Below the pieces are notes generated by a model. The model saw only the letters and a program-made list of their open reading frames with translations, was not told the origin of the DNA and ran no database searches. The position numbers and the translations under genes are program-made. Shown here piece by piece: positions 34,276 to 46,945 of a stretch of DNA of 64,000 nt; positions within the stretch are counted from its first letter, which is position 1; every line of letters starts with the position of its first letter. This stretch comes from Sinotaia quadrata (lineage: Eukaryota; Mollusca; Gastropoda; Architaenioglossa; Viviparidae). The DNA lies in assembly GCA_028829895.1 (NCBI GenBank), contig CM054177.1, forward strand, positions 46,085,164 to 46,149,163, given 5' to 3'.

Positions 34276-34324
34276 AGGTTAGTCATGGGTAACTAATTAT
34301 TAGAATAGTAGAATGATGTTACTC

Positions 34325-34470
34325 ATATACAGACAAACAGATAAATAGATAGAAGGATATATGGGTGGATGAAGATAGATAGATAAATAGATAGATAGAT
34401 AGATAGGTAGATAGACAGATATATAGGTAGATAGACAGACGGAAATACAGAGAGATAGATAGATAGATTA
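34325..34470. repeat. (GATA)n/(GACA)n-type microsatellite
   Basis: Interrupted GATA, GTAGATAGACA and GACGGA motifs. Confidence 0.93.
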
Positions 34471-35038
34471 TAATGATACATAATATGTTGCTTAAAGTAT
34501 GACATTGTTCCTTAGTTTCCTTAAATGATCTATTTAAAATGAAACAGTGTAGGCATTTTAGATAAAGGAAAAAATAAATAACAGGTAAGTGATGGCTTAT
34601 TTTTCGAAAGAAGAATTTGTAATATCTGTATCGTTTCAAAAAAATCAAATAGAGTGATTATCTGTAACAGATCTGAGTAAAATTAGCCGTTGCTGTGGTA
34701 ACTTTCAAGATCTGCTGTTGTGAAAAAATTTAATGTTTTTAAGTGGATGGATGTTTCCACTTAATCAGGTGAGTATTAAATTATTTATCTGCCTCTTTTT
34801 TCTTATTTCAAATCGTTCTCGTTGTCTCGACCAAAAGGCAACATTAATTTAAAAGATAAAGCGAATGTATGGATGCTACATTTAAAATTAATTTATGGGA
34901 GATATCTGCTTTCTTTGTTTAGAAGAAAGAAATCTACATAATGTTATGAATGACAGATAATATTTAATTTATCAGAAGTAATTTCCTTGTCTGTTCATCA
35001 TGTTTCATCATTCATTTTCATTCCAATATACACAGCAA
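34471..35038. other. Intergenic DNA, nothing recognised
   Basis: AT-rich with no supported feature. Confidence 0.4.
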
Positions 35039-35040
35039 TA

Positions 35041-35041
35041 A

Positions 35042-35109
<68 letters not shown>
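35041..35109. repeat. (CT)n microsatellite
   Basis: About 33 CT dinucleotides followed by a short (TA)n run. Confidence 0.97.
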
Positions 35110-35110
<1 letters not shown>

Positions 35111-35128
35111 ATATATATATATATACTC

Positions 35129-35705
35129 TCTGTATACATACAGCAATAATCACACTCTCTGTATCACACAACAATAATTATACTCACTATATATACTAGT
35201 CTCTAAACTTACTCTGGACTCCACCATTAATGCTAACAACACTCTACACTCACTCTGATGTACGCGCATCCACTGTCTATGCTTTCCATACACTACAACC
35301 CCAATCTACACTAAATCAACAACCCCATTCTACAACCAATCTACACTAAATCAACAACCCCACTTTATACTCACCCAGCTTGTTTACTACCTCTAGCATT
35401 ATTTCCTTCCCGAACTGCACCATTTTCCACTCATTCCATTCCATTCTTAACACCCCCTAAACACCTGTCCAAATCACACCACTCCACTCTATTGGCACTC
35501 CACACTCCACGCAATTCTATCGGCACTACACACTCCACACTCCACTTAATTCTAATCTCACTCCATTCTATTCACATTCTAGTCCCATTCTACTCCATAT
35601 TAGATTATACGTAATCCACCCAAATCACTCCTCTCCATTCCCGCCCACGCTCCTCTCAATTGCAATTAGATTTACACCTCATTTACGAACATTTTTTACC
35701 TCTCT
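35129..35705. other. C/A-rich low-complexity intergenic DNA
   Basis: Irregular CACTCCA, CATTCTA and CTACACTAAATCAACAACCC phrases, the last repeated two to three times near 35300-35365. No gene. Confidence 0.5.
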
Positions 35706-35712
35706 ACCCCAT

Positions 35713-35713
<1 letters not shown>

Positions 35714-35760
<47 letters not shown>

Positions 35761-35764
35761 AACA
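35714..35764. repeat. (CA)n microsatellite
   Basis: About 22 CA dinucleotides followed by AACACACAACACA. Confidence 0.96.
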
Positions 35765-36788
35765 CATAATACTTCCATTATTTCACATTTTCCCCCACGC
35801 TTTCTGTTTCCCCGTAGGGACCGCAGTAGACTTTTCTTTCGTGGATGTTGTCGGTCTTGGTTAGTTCTTCAGGGACTTCCTCTCCTCACTGGTTTCTGGA
35901 GAGGAGAGGAGAGGAGAGGTGTCTTGGGAAGCCTTGGTGGAAGTCGTGTTTTCAGCTGCTTGCCTTTGTGGAGGGTGGGTCGTCTTTAAGACCTCTTCAA
36001 TTTTTTAAAAGCATTTTTCTGTAGTGAAAGTTGTCTGTTGTGGTTGGTGCATGAGTGGAACTAATCCGGCTTTCTTCAGAGTCACTTCAGTCGGAGTCCA
36101 TTGGTCGACCGGTACCTACTAAAAAATAAACAATAAACGGGACTGCTGCAGAGCTGCGGGTCATTTCCCGCCGTGTCAGACTCCTGCGGTACTTTCACCC
36201 GAGTTGTATCTGTCCACGGAAAAAGATAAAAAGTAAAAAAAAATAAAAAATAAAATAAAACCTGCAGTTAAAACCTCCAGTTTCCGTAAAGACTGGCTTG
36301 TAACAGTCATTGCGTCTTGTTGTTGGCAAGTTGTGTCATGTAAATTGAAAGCGTTAAAGAGCCACCAAAGCAAGTGTGAGGGGGGCGATTGTCCGTGGCT
36401 GTTGTCGTAGGCGTGGTGCTGGCTATATATATATCGGGTTTGGCTTTGTTTTGTTATTCCCGAATCCATTTCTCCTTTGCTGATATTTTTTGTCTGCGCT
36501 GTTGCAGCTTGGATTAGTGTTTCTTGTGGGGCAGCCGATAGTGTCCGTTGCTAGTGCTTCGCCAGTTTGTATGCCTTGTTTCCTAAGTGTAGTGTAGTTT
36601 GTGTGTTGGCATTTTGGACATATTTAGTCCTGTCTGTATACCGATCATTTGTGGCGTATTGGTTGCTTTTTCTTTTTGATGATCGGTATCTGTGTTTCAC
36701 ACATCAGTGTAGTTCTGTTTCTCGTCTCTGTTTTGGTGGGTTCGCGTCTCACTGGTTACGTTCGAGTGTGATCTTTTCGAGTGGTTGT
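35765..36788. other. Intergenic DNA, moderate GC
   Basis: No coding exon recognised. Near 35890-35925 there is a short GAGAGGAGAGGAGAGG run. Confidence 0.35.
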
Positions 36789-37043
36789 TGACGTATTTCT
36801 TATTTTGTCCGACTGTGCTGCAGTGACGTATGTGTTATTTTGTCCGACTGTGCTGCAGTGACATATGTGTTATTTTGTCCGACTGTGCTGCAATGACGTA
36901 TTTGTTATTTTGTCCGACTGTGCTGCAGTGACGTATGTGTTATTTTGTCCGACTGTGCTACAGTGACGTATTTGTTATTTTGTCCGACTGTGCTGCAGTG
37001 ACGTATGTGATATTTTGTCCGACTGTGCTGCAGTGACGTATGT
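36789..37043. repeat. Minisatellite, 35-bp unit, 7.3 copies, each with TGACGTA
   Basis: Unit TGACGTATGTGTTATTTTGT followed by CCGACTGTGCTGCAG. Starts are at 36789, 36824, 36859, 36894, 36929, 36964, 36999 and 37034. Seven of eight carry TGACGTA (one TGACATA), so a CRE/bZIP half-site core TGACG recurs every 35 bp. Regulatory function is not shown. Confidence 0.96.
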
Positions 37044-37254
37044 TGGGTTTCAGGCATTAGTGTCGCGGCGGTCTCTGTGATGCAGTCGTCCATGACGGAG
37101 GTGTTGGTTGGATCCGTGTGTTCATCAGCAAAACAAACTGTGGTGTTCGTGTGTGTTGTTTTCGTCGTGTTCTAGTTCGCAGAAGAGTGTGAAGTGGTGT
37201 CATTTGGGTTGTTGCTGCTTTGGCTTCCACTAAAGCCATTTGTTATTTATGTCT

Positions 37255-37445
37255 GTTCCCCAGAGCAATAACTATTTTGCGCCCGAGGCAAGAATATACA
37301 CTTGCGCCCTCCCGCCGAATAATTTTCATAACATAAACATCTTTAAAAGTGGATCTTCCCTTTTCTGCGCCCGCCCCCCCCCCCCCCCTCAGATTTGTAC
37401 GCCCGAGGTATGTGCCTAACTCTCCTCGCCCTTGTTACGGTGCTT
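37255..37445. other. GC-rich patch with poly-C run
   Basis: Two similarly oriented GCGCCCGAGG-like phrases (about 37280 and 37400) flank a run of about 16 C (37374-37389). CCTAACTCTCCTCGCCCTTG follows. It looks like a fragment of a dispersed repeat, but I could not define ends. Confidence 0.4.
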
Positions 37446-38555
37446 CTATTCCCAGTTGATATTTCAGGGTGTTATTGAGTTGGCCTGGTGCGATGAGAAG
37501 GTAGTAGTTTGTCATTTCCAGTGACATTAATTTCGTTGCAGGTGTTGCAGTGTCATTTACTACAGTTGTAGAGGTCATGTGTAGCTGGTGTTGTCATTTT
37601 CCGGAGTTCAGCCGTGTAGCGCGCATGTTGCTCTGCCTGAGAACTGAGCATCTTTGCACATTGCATCTAAACCCTATTTATACTGGCCTCACGTATATCC
37701 CTATGTTTCTAAACCCTATTTATAATGGCATCACGTACATCCCCATTCATTAGCATCCCTTCCTCGTAAAAGGCATGTAGGTTTTAACTATATTATAGTT
37801 ATAGCTACACTTAAATAATACTCCATTTCCACATGTCATATGTTTTCCCTCTCGTCAACATTCTATCCCCATTATACCCACCTACTATTTTCACTCATCA
37901 ACACTCTGTCCCCATTATACCCACATAACATTCCTAATCTGACTTCAGCAATTTACGCTCATCCACACTCACTAAAACCACCTCACCCTCACCCAATGCT
38001 TATTCCCTCACCTTCAAATCGTTATTACACTGAACAATCCATACAGCATTCAACTTCCATGCATGAAAAACACAAGGATGTAAATAAAAATTTACAAGAG
38101 CAGTTATCTAGAAAACAAATATGCAACAGATAATAATTATAATTATAATTAATAATTTAAAATTGTCCCTTAAAATTACTAAGTTGCTAGCTAATTATAT
38201 TATTCCCTATTCGGTCCATTACAACAAAAAAGGATCAAATCTGAAATATGCAAACAGTACTTTAATCTTAAAAGAAATCTGAGAAAATCTTGCAGAAAAC
38301 ATAGCAGTTTGCCCAGAGCTAGAGAGAGAACCTAACTACGATCTTCTGCTCTTTATCTTCTACCGTCACAATTACTCACTTCACATTAATTTTTAGTAAC
38401 TCGAAAATGTCGAGTTGCTTTCATTGTGGTTGAGGAGAACGTTCACATTTCTGTCTGAAAAATGTCGTTTCGACTCTACAAATACTTACAAAGTAGGAAA
38501 TAATTATCGGTACTGTTTCAATAAGAAAAATATTTACATCCCTAAAAAGTGTTGT
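37446..38555. other. Intergenic DNA, nothing recognised
   Basis: Includes a short duplication of AAACCCTATTTATA (about 37670 and 37712) and otherwise no supported feature. Confidence 0.4.
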
Positions 38556-38574
38556 AGTGTCTCCACCACGAACG

Positions 38575-39060
38575 TCACGACAACTAGGATGAATATCGTC
38601 ACAGCTTTGATGAATATCTTTCTCTAGATGCATGTCGTTAAGCTCTGATGAATATCGTCACAGCTTTGATGAGTGTCTTAAAAATATAATGAATGTCGTT
38701 AAGATGAATAATTATATTTAAATCATAGTGAATATTATTGGAACGCTAATGAATATCGTTACAGTGCTAATGAATATATTTAAAACTTTAATGAATATCG
38801 TTACAGCTCTGATGAATATCTTTAAAATGATAACTGATATCGTTACAGCTCTTATGAATATCTTTAAAATTATAATTGATATCGTTACAGCTCTGATGAA
38901 TATCTTTAAAATTATAATTGATATCGTTACAGCTCTGATGAATATCTTAAAAATTATAACTGATATCGTTACAGCTCTGATGAAAATCTTTAAAACTAAG
39001 ACGAATATTATTACTGCTCTGATGTATATCTATAAAATGAACATTAGTCGTTAAAGCTAT
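38575..39060. repeat. Minisatellite, about 54-57-bp unit, about 8 copies
   Basis: Units with ATCGTTACAGCTCTGATGAA followed by TATCTTTAAAATTATAATTGAT. The central copies (38815-38985) are cleanest and the left ones decayed. An 18-residue periodic open frame results. Confidence 0.9.
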
Positions 39061-39117
39061 GATATATATCGTTACAAATCATATACATTTCATTACATTA
39101 CAGATGATCTTAGTGAC

Positions 39118-39345
39118 AACTATGACTAACTGTATTTCTGTTCAGATGAACTTAGTGACAATTATAATGAGAATACTAACTGTATTGCTGTTCAGATAAA
39201 CTTAATGACAACTATAATGAGAATACTAACTGTATTGCTGTTCAGATGAACTTAATGACAACTATAATGAGAATACTAACTGTATTGCTGTTCAGATAAA
39301 CTTAATGACAACTATAATGAGAATACTAACTGTATTGCTGTTCAG
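39118..39345. repeat. Minisatellite, about 50-bp unit, about 4.5 copies
   Basis: Unit with GTTCAGATGAACTTAATGAC, AACTATAATGAGAATACTAA, CTGTATTGCT. Confidence 0.95.
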
Positions 39346-40685
39346 ATGAGAGGACCTTGCGGACTGGTGAGGAATCTCACGAATTTGAGCAAATTTCTTC
39401 ATAAAAATCCTTAAACTCTTATGAATCCAAGGAGAAACCTCTTGAATGCAAGAAGAATGTTTTGACTCTGAAGTCAAGTCTCATGAATGTGCAGAAAATC
39501 TTTATTTCTTTCAAGGGAATCCTTACAATTCTCTGTAATTTGGTACGACTCTCACAAATACTCGTACATTTACAGTCTGAGGCCGACAGTCGACATTAAA
39601 AAAAAGAAAAGAAAAAAGTGACAGACACACAGACACTTGTTAAAAGGATGAATTGTTTTAGACAGTAAAAATAAGCAGTCTGTCTCGGCTAAAATGTCAA
39701 TTCGAGAGATAAATTAACAGAAGTCTTTCTTCACTTAATACGTCAAACAATGAAATAAAAATAGAAACCTTCTAACATGAGAAATCTTTAGTATTAAGTA
39801 AAAACACAAGTAGAAATTCTACACAAACTAAAACGTCCGATTAGAACAGACAATGAAAAAGACGAGAAAAAAACTTTAATCAATCAAAATGTCAGTCAAT
39901 TCACATCATAATACCATATTACTTTATTAAAGGATTAGTTAAAACATGATTCTTCACATAATGAAAACACAAATGAACCATTTATGAATTAAAACATCGG
40001 TCGATTCACTTAATAATGAAAAGTAAAGTGAACCATTTATTAATCAAAACGTCAATCGATTCAGTTACTTAAAAGAACAAAAGTAACAATGCCTATCAAC
40101 TAAGGTAAACAAACAACCCCTTCTACCGAAATACATCATTTATAATGTCAAACTAATCAGATAATTAATATGCAACCTCATCAGTTAATATGTCTAAGCA
40201 AATACGAACAACGACTCTTGTAAAACGTAACTAGACAAAGCAAACAAAGAGGTGTCATTTTTCAGTTAAAATGCAACTCTAAAAACCAATAAACATGAAT
40301 TATTCCATAGTGTAAATGTAACTTGACATAGCAAACAAGCAGGGACATGCTCATTAAAACATAACCACTAAGAGTACATACTTTACTCATACATCACTTA
40401 ACACACCAAGCTACCATGGCAATTAAACAGAAGCACTACATACTTCAATCGCCTCAGACACACAAACAGCATTTCAACCACTCCCACCATCACCTCCAAC
40501 ATATCGGTTACAACATCGGCCTGCTTGTATTTAGAGAAAGAAGAAAACAGAAGCCTTACACTAGAGTGTCTCTGAATTAACCATTTACTTTCATAAAAAA
40601 CATATATGGTGTCACGTGCCTGCGTGAACGAAGTACAAATAAGTTTAATAATCTGTTGGGTACTGGATTATTTCTGTTTTAGATA
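39346..40685. other. AT-rich intergenic DNA
   Basis: No gene recognised. Phrases such as AATCAAAACGTCARTCGATTC recur loosely at about 39880-40060, suggesting a faint old repeat. Confidence 0.4.
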
Positions 40686-40689
40686 TAAT

Positions 40690-40800
40690 CTAAGTAAGAG
40701 AAGTTTTCAGCAACCACTAATGATCTAAGGAAGAGAAGTTTTCAGCAACCACTAATAATCTAAGAAAGATAATTTTTCAGCAACCACTGATGATCAATTA
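40690..40800. repeat. Tandem repeat, about 38-44-bp unit, about 2.7 copies
   Basis: Copies share CTAAGRAAGAGAAGTTTTCA followed by GCAACCACTAATGAT. Confidence 0.88.
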
Positions 40801-40861
40801 AGTATTTTTTCAGTACCAATGAGATATAGGGACTTACACAAACAAACATGGACGGAGAATT

Positions 40862-41115
40862 GGAAAGACAAATAAGAGAAATTGAGAGAGTGGCAAAGGC
40901 AGACACATTGTGAGTGTGTGTGTCAGGGAGATTCTGAAAGAGAAATAAAGACAGAAAGAAAGAGAAAGATAAACAAAGGCAGAGAGAGTGAGAGAAAGAG
41001 TATCAAAGGAACAAAGAGGGGAGGGGGGCAGAGAAAGAGAGGGAGAGAGAGAGAGACAGACAGACAGACAGAGACATAGAGTAAGAGAAAGAAACAGGGA
41101 GAGAGAGAAATGTCA
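40862..41115. repeat. GA-rich polypurine tract
   Basis: Interrupted GAGAGA, GAAAGAGA and GACAGACA runs on the plus strand. Confidence 0.8.
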
Positions 41116-41164
41116 GCACATTTCTTATGATTACAAGAGACAAACAAGACAGATATGTACGAAG

Positions 41165-41415
41165 TTGACAAGGCTCCAGAGTAGTAGAAAATGCATGACA
41201 AACGCATTGCAGTTGACAAAGCTCCAGAGTAGCAGAAAAAAAAGACAACGCATTGCAATTGACTAGGTTCCAGAGTAGCAGAAAAAAAAGACAACGCATT
41301 GCAATTGACTAGGTTCCAGAGTAGCAGAAAATACAAGACAAACGCACTGCAGTTGACAAAGTTCCAGAGTAGCAGAAAATAGAAGACAAACACACTGCAG
41401 TTGACAAGGCTTGAT
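41165..41415. repeat. Tandem repeat, about 50-60-bp unit, about 5 copies
   Basis: Units with CGCATTGCAATTGACTAGGT or CTGCAGTTGACAAAG followed by TCCAGAGTAGCAGAAAA. Confidence 0.92.
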
Positions 41416-41469
41416 AATAGAGAACACATAAAAGACATTTGTAATGCAAAGCACTTAACAAGATTCGAG

Positions 41470-41615
41470 GGAAGTAGAGCAAGTGAAGACAGAGGTGCAC
41501 ACAAGTGACAAAATTTGAAATAAGTAGAGGAAACAGTCAAGACAGCACACAAGTGACAAAATTTGAAATAAGTAGAGGAAACAGTCAAGACAGCACACAA
41601 CTGAGAATCTCGAGA
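41470..41615. repeat. Tandem repeat, about 50-bp unit, about 2.8 copies
   Basis: Copies share CACACAAGTGACAAAATTTG, AAATAAGTAGAGGAAACAGT and CAAGACAG. Confidence 0.92.
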
Positions 41616-42229
41616 GAAGTGAACACTGAGTATTTAAGTGGAATCTACTGATACACGGTTGTATAATGATGCATCTCAGCCCAAATTTTGCTGCCTTAGA
41701 CACACTCACTACACACTGCTGTAAACGGGAAACAGTCTTCCAAAGTGACTCGTAGGACTGAATATGGTAATATTTTGCTGATAAATTTGTAACGGGCTTT
41801 TCTGAAAACTCAGATACTATGATTTTACTTATTAAACTCTAATTGTTAGTCTACAAAATATTTCACGTCTCACACAATCATAGACATGTTCATGAACACA
41901 CATATACACATGCGCGCATATACACGAATACACACCCCTGACCGTGTATTGACATCAGAGGGACGCACCTCTTCTGACTGAAATGACCATATTATGAGGG
42001 ACATTATTTTAGATCTGTTGAAATAGTCTAACACTTTATTTCACTTAACAAAAACTGGCACTTTTTAAAACAGTTACATCATTAAAATGATAACAATTGA
42101 CAAAGCCATAGTCCAAAAAAGAAAGAATCAGAAAAGTGATTTTGATAAATCAGCATAGAACGAACACTTTGTCCGAGAGTTGACGGTTCGAGCCATCAGG
42201 GAAACTGGAACTTCCCATCTTCTTGTAGA

Positions 42230-42298
42230 AGGCTGGTTCCCACTATTATCCCCACTGGTTCCCACTATTATCCCCACTGGTTCCCACTATTATCCCCA
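42230..42298. repeat. Tandem repeat, 22-bp unit, 3 copies
   Basis: GGTTCCCACTATTATCCCCA plus CT repeated without change. Confidence 0.95.
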
Positions 42299-42334
42299 TC
42301 ATTCAATTGATTGAGAAACGCTTACAAGATCGTG

Positions 42335-42872
42335 CAAGTATAACTATTCAGGGACAGAACTAACTTGTAACTATGATGCATTAAGGGACAGAACTAACTT
42401 GTAACTATGATGCATTAAGGGACAGAACTAACTTGTAATTATGATGCATTCAGAGACAGAACTAACTTGTAACTATGATGCATTAAGGGACAGAACTAAC
42501 TTGTAACTATGATGCATTCAGGGACAGAACTAACTTGTAACTATGATGCATTCAGGGACAGAACTAACTTGTAACTATGATGCATTCAGAGACAGAACTT
42601 GCAACTATGATGCATTAAGGGACAGAACTAACTTGCAACTATGATGCATTCAGGGACAGAACTAACTTGCAACTATGATGCATTAAGGGACAGAACTAAC
42701 TTGTAACTGTGATGCATTCAGAGACAGAACTAACTTGTAACTATGATGCATTCAGAGACAGAACTAACTTGTAACTATGATGCATTAAGGGACAGAACTA
42801 ACTTGTAATTATGATGCATTAAGGGACAGAACTAACTTGTAATTATGATGCATTAAGGGACAGAACTAACAT
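42335..42872. repeat. Minisatellite, 34-bp unit, about 16 copies
   Basis: Unit GGGACAGAACTAACTTGTAA followed by CTATGATGCATTAA. Alternative TTCA versus TTAA and GAGACAG versus GGGACAG states are interspersed, and one copy lacks CTAA. Confidence 0.97.
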
Positions 42873-45188
42873 CTAACTCTTCTGACAGGATTGATAACGC
42901 AAAGACCGAAGCACATATGTTATTCCTTCATGATAGTTTTTCTTAGGTGTCACTTAGGTGTCAGTTAGGACACGTGGTAAATTCCATGTATATTTGAATT
43001 AAAAGAACACGAGAGGTGAAACTTAATAGAAATTTGTGCATTGTTAATGAAAGAGTGCTGCTGGAACTATGTTGCAGGAAAATCGCACTAAATCCTTAAG
43101 GACCGAATGCAGTGTGGAGAAAAGGAGACGTTGAAATTCCGCATCAACGTCGAAGAGTAAAGACTGTTTCGTCTATAGTGTGTCGTCGGGCTTATCTCTG
43201 GTAGTTTTAATTTTGCCATGAAAGAAACGTGCAGGCTGGTCCAGCAATCGTCACCAGCAGGAATGTTTTGGAAGCTTAGCAGATTTATTGCTAGACAACG
43301 AAGTTTTCTTGATGAAGACGTGTTGCTGGCAGCAAGCAGAGCCTGGGATCTTCGCACTGCAGCCAGCGGACTTTGCTGCTTGATCTCTCTTCATCACATT
43401 CTCAATACCTTTTCATTTATTTTCATTTGGGTTTTAAATTGTAATTATTCGTTTTGTTTAGAATTTAATCAGGTCAGTCTCTATCACTGGATCAACTTCT
43501 ACAAAGAGCTCTTGCTCTAATTCAAGACTGTTTCGCGCTAAACCATTTGTTAATTTAAAAAAGCTGCGTAATTTTTATCCATCGCCAATAAACTAACATG
43601 CTTATAATCTCGGCAAAATAATCCTGTTTGCAGGGACCACAAAAGAAAGATATTTGCCATTGTGATATACGCTTCATGCTAAGTGTGTGGTAAAAGAAAG
43701 AAATCAACAATCCTGGGAAGACAAGTGTCAATATCCGTACCATTTGCCAATACCTGAAATGTGTTGTATCTCTGCTGCTTACAAAGAACATTGTAATCTA
43801 TGTTACACAGAAGTAGCGCGTCAGGGAATAAATAAAGATAATCAATGTGCTAGCTGTCTAGGTGTTCTGATGTATGCAATGACGACATTTTTTTGTTTGC
43901 AGAGGTAGCCGTACTGAATTGAATTTGTGGTTTTGTTTATGAACGTAAGCAAATCGAATGTGTCATATCGCCACAGACAAGATTGGAGGAAAAAGAATCG
44001 TTCGTCACGATCTTGTCGCTGCTTGGTGTATCGACTGTCTAAATGCATAAATACAGAGACACGCTCTCACACACGAATGTGAAACCCTCAATAATAAGCA
44101 CACACATACTTACTGACTCACACATACACTTAAAGACATTTACGTCGTGTACAAACACGCTCTCACACACAAATGTATGCACTCAAAAAAACCCACATTT
44201 TCACATATACATACTCAGACACACTCACAAACATATATACAGTACAAACACACGTTAATGCACCAACCCTCACATACAGCCACAAAGCGTACACAGCACA
44301 CGTACAGTGACATAGATTTACATAAACACGCATTCAATCTTTCTCTCTCTCACACCGTCTAACTCACACACAAATGCAAGCACTCACGCACCCATGCAAA
44401 CAGTACCACACATAATTACACAATTACTTACATACACACGCATACAAACACACTTACACTCGCATTCACATCCTCTGTGTGGCGTGGGTGTTTTAAAAGG
44501 TGTTATAAAAATATTTAAAACCTAACACGGCCAACCGCACGTCCATCCAGCCTTCAGCGGTGTCAGGTGTCACAAATATTTATTTATATTTAAACATTTA
44601 CAATTGCAAACGGCTTATGGCGAGACCCCCAATCCCAACCTGACTAAGATACGAAACTAAAGTTAACATATAAACACACAAATTCAAATTTATTGCAACA
44701 ATACGACTCAATTCATTTCTTTGAAGAAGTGTGTCTATGTATTGGGAGGGGGGAGACATTATTTCAGCTTTTCTCTATATACACTAATGTTTAATAATAT
44801 TTGTAAGTCTCTTTTTCCTCTACACACGTCAAGTAATATACGACAGTTTTCTCTATGCACTCGGGTCCAGTAACAACTGGAATATGATTAAACTTTCCTT
44901 GACACTCACTTAGGTTTCATTCATATGATAATTCAGTTTACCTCTACACTGCTGTCTACTCAGTCTAAGGCTGTTTAAAAGGTCAGTCCCATTCGGCACA
45001 CTTCAAGTCAAATGTATGAGAGTGTAACAGGTTACAATAACGTAACGTTAGTTGTTTCAGTTTTCTGGTGTACACCGCGTCACTAAAAGCGCTTAGAACA
45101 GTTTGTGACCTATTTTCTCTGATCTTATTTGTGTTTGGTGTGGGGGTGTTAGCATTGCTAGGATTCAGAATAATGATCAAGTCCATGA
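42873..45188. other. Intergenic DNA with CA-rich patch
   Basis: No gene recognised. 44040-44470 is rich in ACACA-type phrases with a repeated ACACGCTCTCACACACRAATGT motif (about 44061 and 44157). Open frames at 43088-43520 on both strands lack recognisable domains. Confidence 0.4.
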
Positions 45189-45189
45189 G

Positions 45190-45390
45190 CATACTTAGTA
45201 TGGTACGTGTGACAAATTGTCTCTAGTCACATTACTGTAAATATTAGTCAAGTTTGAAGTAAGGTACGTCTGACAAATTGTCTCTAGTTACATCACTGTA
45301 AATATTAGTCAAGTTTGAAGTAAGGTACGTCTGACAAATTGTCTCTAGTTACATCACTGTAAATATTAGTCAAGTTTGAAGTAAGGTAAC
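45190..45390. repeat. Minisatellite, 61-bp unit, about 3.2 copies
   Basis: Unit with ACGTCTGACAAATTGTCTCT, AGTTACATCACTGTAAATAT and TAGTCAAGTTTGAAGTAAGGT. Copies 2 and 3 are identical. Confidence 0.97.
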
Positions 45391-46052
45391 ATTGCTAACA
45401 TTTTTCGAGTATCAATATCGTCGTCGTTATCATCCTCCTCCTACTAGTACTACTACTACTGTAACTAATAATAATAGTAATTATGAGCATAGGTTTGTAT
45501 GTATGTATGTTGGTTCGTTTATTTGTTTGCATAAAGCTGTGTCTACAGACTGCGATGCCAAACATATGGATGAATCTAGTAAACACAAGAATTCGCTTGA
45601 AGCTTAAATCATTGCGTTGATCTTTCTAACGCACGCCACAGACTCTCTTTGATAGCAATGGCACACACCTCCCTTTCTCATTTTCATAAATGAGGTTCGC
45701 TTTTTCTCCAGTGCATTTCATTACTCCTGCCTCTTTCACTAGATTTATATAATACTAATTTAGGGTATTACAGGCTGTCGTGATAGTATTTAAAGGGCCA
45801 TAACTTTCAACGGAAGACATTTCTATTAAGAGACATGCCATCATCATATGTCTTCAGATATGAATGAACTTTGAACTCTCAAGTAAATGAACGTACCCCC
45901 TCTCTCCACTATACAAAATAATGTTATTTTCTAGAGACTATACAGCAAACTGGAAACGAATTATGTAATAGTATTACTAATAATAATTACTAATTTAGAT
46001 CCATTATTTAAAACAAAAATGGTCTTATTTTTTAATTTATTTCATTAGTTGT

Positions 46053-46058
<6 letters not shown>
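45391..46058. other. Intergenic DNA, nothing recognised
   Basis: Contains short TACTAC and TAATAA runs; no gene. Confidence 0.4.
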
Positions 46059-46059
<1 letters not shown>

Positions 46060-46147
<88 letters not shown>

Positions 46148-46148
46148 T
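46060..46148. repeat. (CA)n microsatellite, about 44 repeats
   Basis: Nearly uninterrupted CA dinucleotides. Confidence 0.98.
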
Positions 46149-46304
46149 ATCATCTTATTATTTTTTTCTTTTTCTTCTTCAGATAGTAAATAGAGAGACA
46201 GATTTGATGAGACTGACTGACATTAGATTGACATAAGATTATTTTGTATTGTTACCTTGGTAAAAGCCAGAAAGCATTGGTAATAGGTTTGAATTTATCA
46301 GGTC

Positions 46305-46545
46305 TCTCCATTTCCATGATGCTTGCATTAGTCCTCTTTAATTTAGCTCTGTAATTTAAGTTCTGTCTAATTCCATGATCCCTTGTATTAGTCCTCTTTA
46401 ATTTAGCTCTGTATTTTAAGTTCTGTCTAATTCCATGACCCCTTGTATTAGTCCTCTTTAATTTAGCTCTGTAATTTAAGTTCTGTCTAATTCCATGACC
46501 CCTTGTATTAGTCCTCTTTAATTTACCTCTGTAATTTAAGTTCTA
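46305..46545. repeat. Minisatellite, 60-bp unit, about 4 copies
   Basis: Unit with TTAGTCCTCTTTAATTTAGC, TCTGTAATTTAAGTTCTGTC and TAATTCCATGACCCCTTGTA. Confidence 0.97.
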
Positions 46546-46671
46546 TATTATTTAGTCCTGTCCATTTTCGTTCTCAATATATCAGTCCTTTCTATTTTAA
46601 GTCTAATGTAATTTAATCCTGTATATTTTAGACATGCATATTTTATTTGAAAATTTTTTCTGTTTGGAGGG

Positions 46672-46875
46672 ATATATAGATAGATAGATAGATATGTTTG
46701 TTTTGTGTGTGTGTGTGTGTGTGTGTATAAATATTTATGTTTGTTGCGCGTTTGTGTGAGTGCGTGTGTTTACAAATTTATGTTTGTTGCGCGCTTGTGT
46801 GTGTACAAATATGTGTCTGCGCGCGCGAGTGTGTGTGTGTGTTGTGTTGTGTGTGTGTGTTGTGTGTGTGTTGTA

Positions 46876-46913
<38 letters not shown>

Positions 46914-46945
46914 GGGGGTGGGTGGGGGGGGGGTGGGGGGGTGTT
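46672..46945. repeat. (GATA)n then (GT)n-rich tract with G-runs
   Basis: A short GATA run is followed by interrupted GT repeats, two copies of TTTATGTTTGTTGCGCG, and a terminal G-rich segment (GGGGGGGTGGGGGG). The G-runs have quadruplex potential, inferred from composition. Confidence 0.92.

Noticed and set aside
41003..41709. Minus-strand open frames up to 225 codons
   Set aside because: They run through tandem repeats and a GA-rich tract; periodic peptide (CYSGALSTA-like) follows the repeat unit, no domain.
42335..42872. Regular short repeats as a CRISPR array
   Set aside because: Units are contiguous with no unique spacers, and the genome is eukaryotic; this and the other arrays are minisatellites.
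43088..43520. Overlapping open frames of 89 and 100 codons as genes
   Set aside because: No recognisable motif, no splice context, and the two strands are equally open.
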